This document shows, piece after piece, positions 1-6,423 of a DNA stretch of 10,059 nt; within the stretch, counting starts at the first letter, position 1, and every line of letters begins with the position of its first letter. The position numbers and the translations under genes are program-made. The DNA is taken from the NCBI GenBank assembly GCA_009693225.1, contig SHXP01000067.1, forward strand, positions 1-10,059, given 5' to 3'. This DNA comes from Limnohabitans sp. (GTDB lineage: Bacteria > Pseudomonadota > Gammaproteobacteria > Burkholderiales > Burkholderiaceae_C). Under the pieces are notes generated by a model that searched no databases, was not told where the DNA came from, and was given only the letters and a program-made list of their open reading frames with translations.

Positions 1-134
1 GGTACTGTGTGATTGACCATCTTGGAGACGGTCTTGCGGCTGATGCCGAAATTCCTTGCTGCGGCGCGCCCGCTCATGGCATCCACCATGACTGCGCGCC
101 TGACTTTGGCGTATAGGTCCATGTCTGTGTACAT
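1..134 (-). CDS. istA: IS21-family transposase IstA, N-terminal fragment
   Basis: IstA is the DDE transposase of IS21 elements and works with the AAA+ helper IstB. Only 44 codons are visible, starting at ATG 134 and running off the left edge. The protein begins MYTDMDLYAKVRRAVMVDAM and continues through a helix-turn-helix of the pattern GRAAARNFGISRKTVSKM (about residues 22-39). This opening, 'MDLYAKVRRAVMV...ARxFGISRxTVxKM', is characteristic of IstA. A Shine-Dalgarno-like GGGGGAAGG lies 8 nt upstream of ATG 134; an in-frame ATG at 122 is an alternative start. The catalytic domain lies outside the window, so activity cannot be judged. Confidence 0.85.
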   Translation of the reverse strand, partial: MYTDMDLYAKVRRAVMVDAMSGRAAARNFGISRKTVSKMVNHTV

Positions 135-150
135 CCTGTGTGCCTTCCCC

Positions 151-168
151 CGATCCAATCTTGGATCG
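151..168 (-). promoter_or_regulatory. Inverted repeat in the istA leader
   Basis: CGATCCAA (151-158) and TTGGATCG (161-168) are perfect inverted repeats with a 2-nt spacer. In RNA this would form about 7 bp with a 4-nt loop, ending roughly 16 nt before the istA ATG and beside its GGGGGAAGG Shine-Dalgarno sequence. A hairpin here could limit translation of istA from outside transcripts, a strategy known in other insertion sequences. The inverted repeat is directly seen; the role is inference. Confidence 0.4.
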
Positions 169-194
169 AAGGATAGGCTTGGGACCGGTACCCG

Positions 195-238
195 GTTACG
201 CCGCCGTCAACTGGCCCCCTTTTACTCCGCCGTTCACA
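195..238 (-). repeat. IS21 end: two subterminal direct repeats
   Basis: Two related copies lie on the minus strand with a 26-nt period: AACGGCGGAGTAA (234-222) and GACGGCGGCGTAA (208-196), identical at 11 of 13 positions. IS21-family ends typically carry several such repeats, which are transposase-binding sites. A third clear copy was not found further in. Confidence 0.7.
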
Positions 239-503
239 GGTACGCTTCGCACCCTCATTTGTTTACGAAGCGTCCGTACGATCATCCGGGATGCGACATG
301 TAAAACCTGTTCGAGTCAGTGATAACACTCAAAGTGCACGCCACAGCTTATCAAAACACTTGCGGGTGTAAAAAATTTTACTGGATCGTAAAAATGATTC
401 ATTTCACCAAACTGTTCGCATACGGCAATATGGTTTGTTAAGTGAGGTGGAGCTTTGAAGAAAGTTCTTTGCTTTAATTTAAATAGAGCCAACCACTGAT
501 CTG

Positions 504-517
504 ATTGATTAATCAAT
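504..517. promoter_or_regulatory. Perfect 14-bp palindrome, possible operator
   Basis: ATTGATTAATCAAT is a perfect palindrome centred between 510 and 511. It sits just upstream of the candidate -35 at 521 and 65 nt before the aldehyde dehydrogenase start. Position and symmetry suit binding of a dimeric regulator, but no regulator gene is visible in the window and AT-rich DNA yields palindromes by chance. Confidence 0.35.
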
Positions 518-520
518 TTA

Positions 521-549
521 TTAAAGCAGCCTTGCAAGATGCCTACAAT
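521..549 (+). promoter_or_regulatory. Candidate sigma70 promoter for the aldehyde dehydrogenase
   Basis: TACAAT at 544-549 matches the -10 consensus at 5 of 6 positions. TTAAAG at 521-526 is a weak -35 (3 of 6) at 17-nt spacing. Transcription would begin near 556, leaving a leader of about 26 nt. The weak -35 next to the 504-517 palindrome would fit an activator-dependent promoter, but that is inference. Confidence 0.35.
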
Positions 550-581
550 ACACCCGCCACCAACAATCACTTATCTTCAAT

Positions 582-2012
582 ATGACTTCTTACACCAAAC
601 ACTACATCAACGGCGCCTGGCAAGAAGCGTCATCTAAAGCACATTTCGAGGTGCACGATGCCAGTACCGAAGAAGTCATGGCAACGGTACCGCAAGGCAC
701 GGTGGAAGAGGCCGCTCAAGCGGTCATGGCTGCACGCAAAGCTTTCCCGGCATGGTCAGGATTGAGCGTTGAAGAGCGTTGCCAATACATAGACAAAATC
801 GTCGCCAGCTTGAAAGCCCGTTCAGACGAAATGGCCACGGCCATCGCCCGTGAGGTGGGCATGCCGCTCAAACTCTCCAAAATGGTTCAGGTCGGCGGGC
901 CGGTGTTCAACTGGGGCAACGCGGCCAAAGTCGCCAGGGCCTACCAGTACGAAGAAAAAATCGGCAACTCAATGGTGGTGCGCGAGCCCGTCGGCGTGGT
1001 CGGTTGCATCACACCTTGGAACTTTCCGCTCAACCAGATCACCTTAAAAATAGCACCGGCGCTGGCAGCAGGTTGCACCGTGGTGTTAAAACCCAGCGAA
1101 ATCGCCCCGGTCAACGCCATGATCCTGGCCGAAATCATCCATGACGCCGGCGTCCCGGCCGGTGTGTTCAACCTGGTCAACGGCGCCGGTCCGGTGGTCG
1201 GCGAAGTTCTTGCCAGCCACCATGAGGTCGACATGGTCAGCTTCACAGGCTCTACGCGGGCAGGAAAACGTGTGGCGGCACTGGCGGCTGAATCGGTCAA
1301 ACGCGTCACGCTGGAACTCGGCGGCAAATCCGCCAGCATCGTCTTACTGGACGCGGACATGGAAGCCGCCGTCAAAGGCACGCTGACAGCTTGTTTCCTC
1401 AACAGCGGCCAGACCTGTTCCGCCCATACCCGCATGCTGGTGCCTGAATCCCGCTATGACGAGGTCAAATCTCTGTTGAAAACCGGAATCGCCAAGTACC
1501 CGCTGGGCCCCAGCCTGGAGGAAACAACCCGCTTAGGTCCCTTGATCACCGCCACTCAACGAGAGCGTGTCCTGGGCTTTATCCAGCAAGGGCTGAACCA
1601 AGGCGCCGAATTGATCGCCGGCGGCACAGACAAACCGGCATTCGACAAAGGCTATTTCGTGCATCCAACGGCTTTGAGGGTCAAGCCTGACGATACCTTG
1701 GCACGTGAGGAAATTTTTGGACCGGTGCTGGTGGTGTTGACTTACAAGGACGAAGACGAAGCCGTTCGCATCGCCAATGACACGATTTACGGTCTGGGCG
1801 GCGGCGTCTGGAGCGGATCTGAAGAACACGCCATGGCCGTTGCCCGTCGCATGCGCACCGGCCAGGTTGATATCAACGGCGCGCCATTCAACGGCAACGC
1901 GCCGTTCGGCGGTTACAAACAATCAGGCAATGGCCGTGAAAACGGCAAATTCGGCTTTGAAGAGTTCCTGGAACACAAGGCGATACAACTCAAACCGGCT
2001 GACAAAGCCTGA
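582..2012 (+). CDS. NAD(P)-dependent aldehyde dehydrogenase
   Basis: Oxidises an aldehyde to the acid with NAD(P)+; a cytosolic enzyme of the ALDH superfamily. At 476 residues it has normal full length. Visible motifs in order: PWNFPLNQ with Asn147 (oxyanion hole), KPSE with Lys170 (cofactor ribose and phosphate), FTGST at 221-225 (Rossmann fold), ELGGKS with general base Glu245, the nucleophile Cys279 in SGQTCS, and EEIFGP at 376-381. All catalytic residues are present, so it should be active. The substrate cannot be read from sequence; similar proteins are usually annotated as broad aldehyde dehydrogenases. The start at ATG 582 gives the normal family N-terminus (KHYINGAW), though no clear Shine-Dalgarno precedes it. 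A haem-protein gene follows after 24 nt and may be co-transcribed. Confidence 0.93.
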   Translation: MTSYTKHYINGAWQEASSKAHFEVHDASTEEVMATVPQGTVEEAAQAVMAARKAFPAWSGLSVEERCQYIDKIVASLKARSDEMATAIAREVGMPLKLSKMVQVGGPVFNWGNAAKVARAYQYEEKIGNSMVVREPVGVVGCITPWNFPLNQITLKIAPALAAGCTVVLKPSEIAPVNAMILAEIIHDAGVPAGVFNLVNGAGPVVGEVLASHHEVDMVSFTGSTRAGKRVAALAAESVKRVTLELGGKSASIVLLDADMEAAVKGTLTACFLNSGQTCSAHTRMLVPESRYDEVKSLLKTGIAKYPLGPSLEETTRLGPLITATQRERVLGFIQQGLNQGAELIAGGTDKPAFDKGYFVHPTALRVKPDDTLAREEIFGPVLVVLTYKDEDEAVRIANDTIYGLGGGVWSGSEEHAMAVARRMRTGQVDINGAPFNGNAPFGGYKQSGNGRENGKFGFEEFLEHKAIQLKPADKA

Positions 2013-2036
2013 TCCATTCATTTTCCATTTAATACG

Positions 2037-2666
2037 ATGTACATTATGTTAAGTCAAAAACACACCGGTATCTCATTCACATTCAAGTTACTCGTCGTCG
2101 GCCTGCTGCTGTCCGTCTTGAACGCAAACGCACAACCCGGACCCGGTCGCAATGAGTTGGCCATGCAGGAAACACGGGATATTGCAGCTGCCATGCTGAA
2201 AGAACTCAGCCAAACCTTGCAAGCCGCCATGGTAGACGGCGGTGCTGTGAATGCCATCGGCGTTTGCAAAACCAAAGCGCCTGAAATCGCCATGTCTTTG
2301 TCTATGAAACATCAGGTCCAGGTTTCGCGTGTCGGTACCCGGGCCCGTAATCCTGACATGGGTGTGCCTAACGAATGGCAAACCAAAGCCCTGGCCAAAT
2401 TCGAGTCCCGAATCGCCGCCGGCGACAAACCTTATGACATTGAATATGTAGAAGTCATCAAAACCGGCGCTTATGACCTGGAATTACGTTATGCCAAACC
2501 GATTGTCTTGCAGCCCATGTGTACTGCTTGTCACGGTTCGCCCGAACAGATCAGTCCCGAAGTCAAGGGAAAACTTGCCAAACTCTATCCGAACGACAAG
2601 GCAGTCAATTACAAACCGGGTGAATTACGTGGCGCTGTGATTGTTTCCCGTTTGCTGTCTCACTGA
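2037..2666 (+). CDS. Exported c-type haem protein, DUF3365/Tll0287-like
   Basis: Probably a periplasmic haem-binding sensor or redox protein; its actual job is unknown. The N-terminus has a signal peptide (hydrophobic residues about 14-30) with likely cleavage after ANA at 32. The mature part follows the DUF3365 pattern: GVCKTKAPEIA (76-86), a TRARNP segment (101-106), and a single c-type haem motif CTACH at 162-166, then PEVKGKLAKLYP and GELRGAVIV. Export plus CxxCH implies maturation by the cytochrome c system. ATG 2037 and ATG 2046 are both possible starts; neither has a good Shine-Dalgarno and both keep the signal peptide. It lies 24 nt after the aldehyde dehydrogenase, and its 3' end overlaps the convergent ankyrin gene by 7 nt. 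No terminator hairpin is visible between them. Confidence 0.85.
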   Translation: MYIMLSQKHTGISFTFKLLVVGLLLSVLNANAQPGPGRNELAMQETRDIAAAMLKELSQTLQAAMVDGGAVNAIGVCKTKAPEIAMSLSMKHQVQVSRVGTRARNPDMGVPNEWQTKALAKFESRIAAGDKPYDIEYVEVIKTGAYDLELRYAKPIVLQPMCTACHGSPEQISPEVKGKLAKLYPNDKAVNYKPGELRGAVIVSRLLSH

Positions 2667-3985
2667 CCGGTTTTAGGTTCATTGGAATTATTGACTTCGA
2701 TGATGTCTACCGTGACGATACGAAGCGTTTGTAACTGCTTGGTGTAAGAGGGTTTTTTACTGTTCGGGCCCAAGGGCCTCACACGTATCATCCCGCTGCT
2801 TTCTGAGCCTTTCTTGGGCATGCTGATTATTTCTTTGGTGATTTTCTTGTCCTCATCCGGCGGTACCGGATTGTTGACGGTTTGACTGGCTGTCACCGGT
2901 GGATCGACCGGCAGAATCTCAGGTTTTTTGAATGCCGGCTCCACCATATTGATTTCTATATTGTTGCTGGGGATAGCCGGCCCGGTGACAGCTTCCTGCA
3001 AAGATTCTTCTTGATCCGCCGGGATCTCATTTTCCAGCCCGGTTTGTTGTTGCGGGGATTCCTCAGCAGTTTGAATTGACGAGTCTGCGACATTTTCTTG
3101 TCCGTTCGGTGTCCTGAAATCATGCATTGTTTGTATTTCTTCAGCCTGCCGGGATTGCTCGGTTTGCTGCAATTTCAAGGCAGGTTGCTCGTCTTCGGCT
3201 GGTTGAGATAGCTCAGTTTGTCGGGATTGCACTGCTGGTGTCTGCTGAGTCTGTGTCAGATCTGTAGACTGCGTTTTTTCAATGTCGGGCATGGTTTGCG
3301 GTGAAGGTACCGCCAACTGAACGGCATCAGGCTTGTATTTCTGGTACCAGGCTGACAAAAAGGCCTGCAAGTATTTTGTACTGTCTTCCTTGCCCGCCTG
3401 TCTGGCCATGTCCAAGGCACTCAGCCCCAATTTATTGCGAATTCTCGGGTCAGCGCCCTCCTCCAGCAATAATTTCACCGACATCTCATTGCTGTAACCG
3501 GCAGCCATCATCAGCGGGGTTGTTCCATTGGGTGATTCGGCATCCACATAAGCCTGTTGGTCAAGCAGCAAACGGATCATCTTCGTGTAACCTTTGCTGG
3601 CTGCGTAATGCAATGCCGTCCAGCCCGGTTTATTAATATCTGCACCCTTGGCAATCAATTTATCCGCCAGGGACAAGTGATTGTTGATGGCTGCCAGCAT
3701 CAGCAAGGTTTCGCCGTCTGCACTGAGTACATTCAGATTGGTTTTTTTCCAGTCGACAAGCACATCCAACACTTTGAAGGACTTTTTCTGGTGCGTCAGT
3801 ATCACAGCCGGTGTGCCCTTGGGACTGGGGCTGTTTGGGTCAAAGCCCCTGACCAGCAGCTGGCTGACCACCTCAGGCTGGTCCATCTCTATGGCTTTGA
3901 AAAAATCTTCATAAGAACCCGCAATAACAGAATTAAATCCAATTAAAACATATAGATATATGAAATACTTAAAGTAATTTCTCAA
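2660..3985 (-). CDS. Exported ankyrin-repeat protein with long Gln/Glu/Pro-rich tail
   Basis: Ankyrin repeats mediate protein-protein contacts; the partner is unknown. The 441-residue protein starts with a signal peptide (hydrophobic about 7-21, likely cleavage after VIA at 22), so it should act in the periplasm or outer envelope. About six repeats follow at 24-54, 57-88, 91-119, 121-152, 154-186 and 187-210, with typical GxTALHYAA and LLLxxGADP signatures. The rest (about 211-441) is a low-complexity Gln/Glu/Pro/Thr-rich tail ending in a more ordinary basic and hydrophobic segment (about 398-431). The start is TTG at 3985: it preserves the signal peptide, has AAAGGGG 7 nt upstream, and overlaps the tatD stop as TTGA. 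The next Met (residue 34) would lose the signal. Last gene of the mltG operon. From memory, Burkholderiales relatives after tatD are mostly ankyrin-only and much shorter. Confidence 0.82.
   Translation of the reverse strand: MRNYFKYFIYLYVLIGFNSVIAGSYEDFFKAIEMDQPEVVSQLLVRGFDPNSPSPKGTPAVILTHQKKSFKVLDVLVDWKKTNLNVLSADGETLLMLAAINNHLSLADKLIAKGADINKPGWTALHYAASKGYTKMIRLLLDQQAYVDAESPNGTTPLMMAAGYSNEMSVKLLLEEGADPRIRNKLGLSALDMARQAGKEDSTKYLQAFLSAWYQKYKPDAVQLAVPSPQTMPDIEKTQSTDLTQTQQTPAVQSRQTELSQPAEDEQPALKLQQTEQSRQAEEIQTMHDFRTPNGQENVADSSIQTAEESPQQQTGLENEIPADQEESLQEAVTGPAIPSNNIEINMVEPAFKKPEILPVDPPVTASQTVNNPVPPDEDKKITKEIISMPKKGSESSGMIRVRPLGPNSKKPSYTKQLQTLRIVTVDIIEVNNSNEPKTGQ
3131..3262 (-). repeat. Degenerate Gln-rich repeats inside the ankyrin gene tail
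   Basis: Residues about 242-285 contain related short units: QSRQTELSQPAEDEQ and QQTEQSRQAEEIQ. At DNA level GATTGCTCGGTTT (3153-3165) resembles GATAGCTCAGTTT (3207-3219), 54 nt apart. The sequence encoding QSRQ(T/A)E recurs at 72 nt. Two different in-frame periods suggest repeated slippage or small duplications. Confidence 0.55.
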
Positions 3986-4776
3986 TTTAAAACCCCTTTG
4001 AACAAGAGGTTGAAATTGGCAGATGTCATGGTTCCTACTTCGTGGTCTTCAAGCTGTCGCAAACTGGCGATCTGTCTGGCCACCCAAGGCACCAGGGACG
4101 GATCATTGACTTTACCCCGGTGAGGCGCAGGGGCCAGGTAAGGGCTGTCAGTCTCTATCAGCATGCGGTCCAGCGGCATCCAGGTGACGATGTCGCGCAA
4201 GTCACTTGCATTTTTAAACGTCAGAATACCGGAAAAAGAGATGTAAAAACCGAGATCGAGTGCAGCTTTGGCCACTTCAGCGGTTTCCGTGAAGCAATGA
4301 AACACCCCTCCGGCCGACCCGCCGGAACCGTCTTCGCCCTCTTCTTTCAGAATAGCCAGGGTATCTGCGCTGGCACTTCGTGTGTGTATGACCAGCGGTA
4401 AATGCAGTTGCCGGGCTGCCCGGATATGCAGCCTGAAACGCTGCCTTTGCCATTCCATGTCAGCCACAGAACGCTCGCCCAGCCTGTAATAGTCCAGTCC
4501 GGTTTCACCTATGCCGACCACCTTGGGGCGTTGTCCGAGGCGCAACAAATCGTCCAGCGTCGGTTCCTGCACCTGGTCCTCGTCCGGGTGTACGCCTGCG
4601 GTACACCAGAAATTGTCATAGGCCATGGCCATACCGTGCACGTCCTCGAAGGTTTCCAGCCGGGTGCTGATCAATAAGGCACGGCTGACGCCGGCTGTGT
4701 CCATGTTCCGGCGAATCTCCGCAAGGTGCGCCTGGAGTTGCGGGAAATTCAAATGGCAGTGTGAATCTGTATACAT
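3982..4776 (-). CDS. tatD: TatD-family metal-dependent hydrolase (YcfH type)
   Basis: TatD-family enzymes are amidohydrolase-fold, metal-dependent 3'-5' nucleases acting on DNA ends; the name does not imply a role in Tat export. The 264-residue protein has the usual length and all metal ligands: His6 and His8 in DSHCHL, Glu91 in GIGETGLDY, His131 in VIHTR, His160 in FHCF, and Asp210 in ETDSPYLAP. The start at ATG 4776 gives the standard MYTDSHCH opening and has GAGG 9 nt upstream inside the end of holB. It lies 3 nt after the holB stop and overlaps the ankyrin gene by 4 nt. The holB-adjacent position matches E. coli ycfH rather than the tatABC-linked gene, so paralogue naming is uncertain. 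Confidence 0.9.
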   Translation of the reverse strand: MYTDSHCHLNFPQLQAHLAEIRRNMDTAGVSRALLISTRLETFEDVHGMAMAYDNFWCTAGVHPDEDQVQEPTLDDLLRLGQRPKVVGIGETGLDYYRLGERSVADMEWQRQRFRLHIRAARQLHLPLVIHTRSASADTLAILKEEGEDGSGGSAGGVFHCFTETAEVAKAALDLGFYISFSGILTFKNASDLRDIVTWMPLDRMLIETDSPYLAPAPHRGKVNDPSLVPWVARQIASLRQLEDHEVGTMTSANFNLLFKGVLN

Positions 4777-4779
4777 AGA

Positions 4780-5775
4780 TCAGCGCCTCTGGCTCAGGGC
4801 CTGTTGGGCCCGGCTGACCCAGGCTTCGATCAGCAAACCCTGCTGGTAAGGGTGATCGGCCGATCTGGCACTGTGCATCAATTCGCGCGACCATTGGCTG
4901 AGGGCCTCGAACCTGGCGCCTTCGGGCAAATCAGCGGATTCGAAATACCTGGGGTTTCCGCCGACGCTGGCTTGCAGCATGTCATGGCAGACCTTTTGCA
5001 GACTGGAGAGCACCAGTGCAGCAGGGTTGTCTGCCAGAACACCGGCATTGCCGCGGCTGAGTTGCTGGGGCAAGGCGCGCCAGTGGCTGGACTGAATACC
5101 TGCCTGGAACATGCTCAGGGCATCATCAGGCCTGCCCCCGGCTGCCTGTAACAAGACCTGAGTCTGCGTGCCGGGTACCCCTTGGGCTCCTAACCATTCG
5201 CATGCCTGATCCGCGGCCGGCCACAGCATTTGGTGGCTCTGGCAGCGACTGCGTATCGTCGGCAATAATTCGTGCGCGGCGAAACAAGCCAGGATGAAGC
5301 GGGTATTGCCGGGCGGCTCTTCCAAGGTTTTCAACAAGGTATTGGCAGTGATTGTGTTCATGAGCTCGGCGGGGCTGATCAACACCAGTTTGCCGGCCTC
5401 ACTGCCGCCGGTGGTCTGGGTAAAGCCCAGCAATTGGCGCATGGACTCAACCCGGATTTCGCGGCTAGGCTTGCGGTTTTTCTCGTCTATGTCTTTTTGC
5501 GCTTTTTCCGGCAAGGGCCAACCCAGAGCCAGCATCTCTGTTTCGGGCATCAACACCGTCAAATCGGGATGGGCACGTACTTGTATGCCGTGGCAACTCG
5601 GGCAATGGCCGCAGGCGCCAAGCGCAGTCGGTTGCCGGCATAACCATGCGCCAGCCAGTGCCAGGCCCAATTCGTACTGACCCAGACCGGACGGGCCTTG
5701 CAAAAGAAAAGCGTGGCCGGAGCGTTGAACCAGGCTTTGCAACTGGGTTTGTAACCAGGGGGCAAGCGGGGTCAT
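4780..5775 (-). CDS. holB: DNA polymerase III subunit delta'
   Basis: Delta' is the rigid stator subunit of the clamp loader (with DnaX and HolA) that opens the beta clamp and places it on primed DNA. The 331-residue protein has an AAA+-like N-terminus with a degenerate P-loop GPSGLGQY (27-34, Gln in place of the Lys); delta' subunits do not hydrolyse ATP. The zinc-binding cysteines are C46, C55, C58 and C61. The family block LLKTLEEPP is at 147-155, and the SRC motif (176-178) supplies the arginine finger to the neighbouring DnaX. GGAGG lies 4 nt before ATG 5775. The start overlaps the tmk stop as ATGA, and tatD follows after 3 nt. The tmk-holB-tatD order supports the call. Confidence 0.95.
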   Translation of the reverse strand: MTPLAPWLQTQLQSLVQRSGHAFLLQGPSGLGQYELGLALAGAWLCRQPTALGACGHCPSCHGIQVRAHPDLTVLMPETEMLALGWPLPEKAQKDIDEKNRKPSREIRVESMRQLLGFTQTTGGSEAGKLVLISPAELMNTITANTLLKTLEEPPGNTRFILACFAAHELLPTIRSRCQSHQMLWPAADQACEWLGAQGVPGTQTQVLLQAAGGRPDDALSMFQAGIQSSHWRALPQQLSRGNAGVLADNPAALVLSSLQKVCHDMLQASVGGNPRYFESADLPEGARFEALSQWSRELMHSARSADHPYQQGLLIEAWVSRAQQALSQRR

Positions 5776-6419
5776 TTCGCCTCCGCCGGCAGCAAACCGC
5801 GATCATGCAATGTTGTCAATACTGCATGCCGCACAGATTCCATGGTGGCATCCGCTGCAATCCGGGCAAAGCGCTTCGTGTCTGCCTGAGCGCGCGCCGC
5901 ATAAGCATCGTGTACCTGACGGAAAAAAGCCTGGGGTTGGGACTCGAAACGATCGGGCACCCGGGCCTGAGCCAGCCTTTGAGCGGCGACAGACGGGTCG
6001 AGTTCAAACCACAAGGTCAGCAGGGGTTGCCGCAAACCACCGGCGGGCAAAGCTTGCACCCATTGCTCTAACTGCGTCAACACTTGCAGGTCAAAGCCGC
6101 GCCCGCCGCCCTGGTAGGCAAAGGTGGCATCGGTGAAACGGTCGCACAAAACGATATCGCCGCGCGCCAGTGCAGGCTCGATCACCTGTTGCAAATGGTC
6201 GCGCCTGGCTGCAAATACCAGCAAGGCTTCGCACAAAGGGTCCATGGCGTCATGCAATACTAGGTCGCGCAATTTCTCAGCCAATGCGGTACCGCCGGGT
6301 TCGCGGGTTTGAACCACGGTTTTTCCTTGGCTGCGGAATGCGTTCGCTACCGCTTGTATGTGACTGGATTTACCTGCGCCGTCAATACCTTCAAAACTGA
6401 TGAAAATGCTGTTTTGCAT
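5772..6419 (-). CDS. tmk: Thymidylate kinase
   Basis: Phosphorylates dTMP to dTDP with ATP in the cytosol, an essential step in dTTP supply. From ATG 6419 it has 215 residues, normal for the family. Motifs: P-loop [10 protein letters not shown] (10-19), the TREPGGT dTMP-binding loop (38-44), DRF at 93-95 followed by AYQGGGRG, and an Arg-containing LID segment ARVPDRFE (152-159). The frame is open upstream to ATG 6536, but that would add 39 residues reading across the mltG 3' end with no homology. The start at 6419 leaves a 4-nt gap after the mltG stop and gives the typical short N-terminus before FISFEGIDG. The stop overlaps the holB start by 4 nt, implying translational coupling. Confidence 0.95.
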   Translation of the reverse strand: MQNSIFISFEGIDGAGKSSHIQAVANAFRSQGKTVVQTREPGGTALAEKLRDLVLHDAMDPLCEALLVFAARRDHLQQVIEPALARGDIVLCDRFTDATFAYQGGGRGFDLQVLTQLEQWVQALPAGGLRQPLLTLWFELDPSVAAQRLAQARVPDRFESQPQAFFRQVHDAYAARAQADTKRFARIAADATMESVRHAVLTTLHDRGLLPAEAK

Positions 6420-6423
6420 TGAC

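Larger units (their letters stand above)
1..238 (-). mobile_element. IS21-family insertion sequence, one end (partial)
   Basis: This is the upstream (istA-side) end of an IS21-type element; the rest lies left of the window. Read on the minus strand from 238, the element begins TGTGAACGGCGGAGTAAAAG, the TG-type terminus and GGCGG-rich subterminal sequence expected of this family. An internal related copy follows 26 nt further in. The first ORF inside encodes the N-terminus of an IstA transposase. The boundary at 238/239 is inferred from the terminal TGT and from where the repeat similarity stops. The other end is missing, so a target-site duplication cannot be checked and intactness is unknown. 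Confidence 0.82.
239..581. other. Gene-poor AT-rich spacer between IS end and aldehyde dehydrogenase
   Basis: No recognisable gene lies in these 343 bases. From about 320 the base composition is clearly more AT-rich than the neighbouring genes. Structures seen: an 8-bp inverted repeat ACGCTTCG/CGAAGCGT (242-249/266-273, 16-nt loop); GTAAAA/TTTTAC (368-373/376-381), with GTAAAAA recurring 20 nt later at 388; a perfect 14-bp palindrome at 504-517; and a candidate promoter at 521-549. The stretch from 240 to 371 happens to stay open for 43 codons but resembles no family I know. This may be the old promoter region of the aldehyde dehydrogenase, disrupted upstream by the IS. Confidence 0.6.

Noticed and set aside
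242..273. ACGCTTCG/CGAAGCGT inverted repeat as an intrinsic terminator
   Set aside because: The 16-nt loop is large and no T tract follows on either strand.
296..330. tRNA-like GTTCGAGTC T-loop sequence
   Set aside because: The flanking arm forms only about 3 pairs, and there is no acceptor stem, anticodon arm or CCA at suitable distance.
240..371. 43-codon plus-strand open stretch right after the IS end, as a remnant of an interrupted gene
   Set aside because: Too short to be significant and resembles no family; it has no traceable start. Only comparison with an IS-free relative could revive it.
316..570. Minus-strand 84-codon open frame in the spacer
   Set aside because: Composition resembles non-coding AT-rich DNA, there is no recognisable domain, and it overlaps the likely promoter region of the aldehyde dehydrogenase.
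941..1435. Long antisense open frame inside the aldehyde dehydrogenase
   Set aside because: It is a codon-bias shadow of a well-supported gene, with no domain or ribosome binding site of its own.
4780..5775. Degenerate P-loop in HolB as a damaged gene
   Set aside because: Delta' subunits normally lack ATPase activity; zinc cysteines and the SRC motif are intact.
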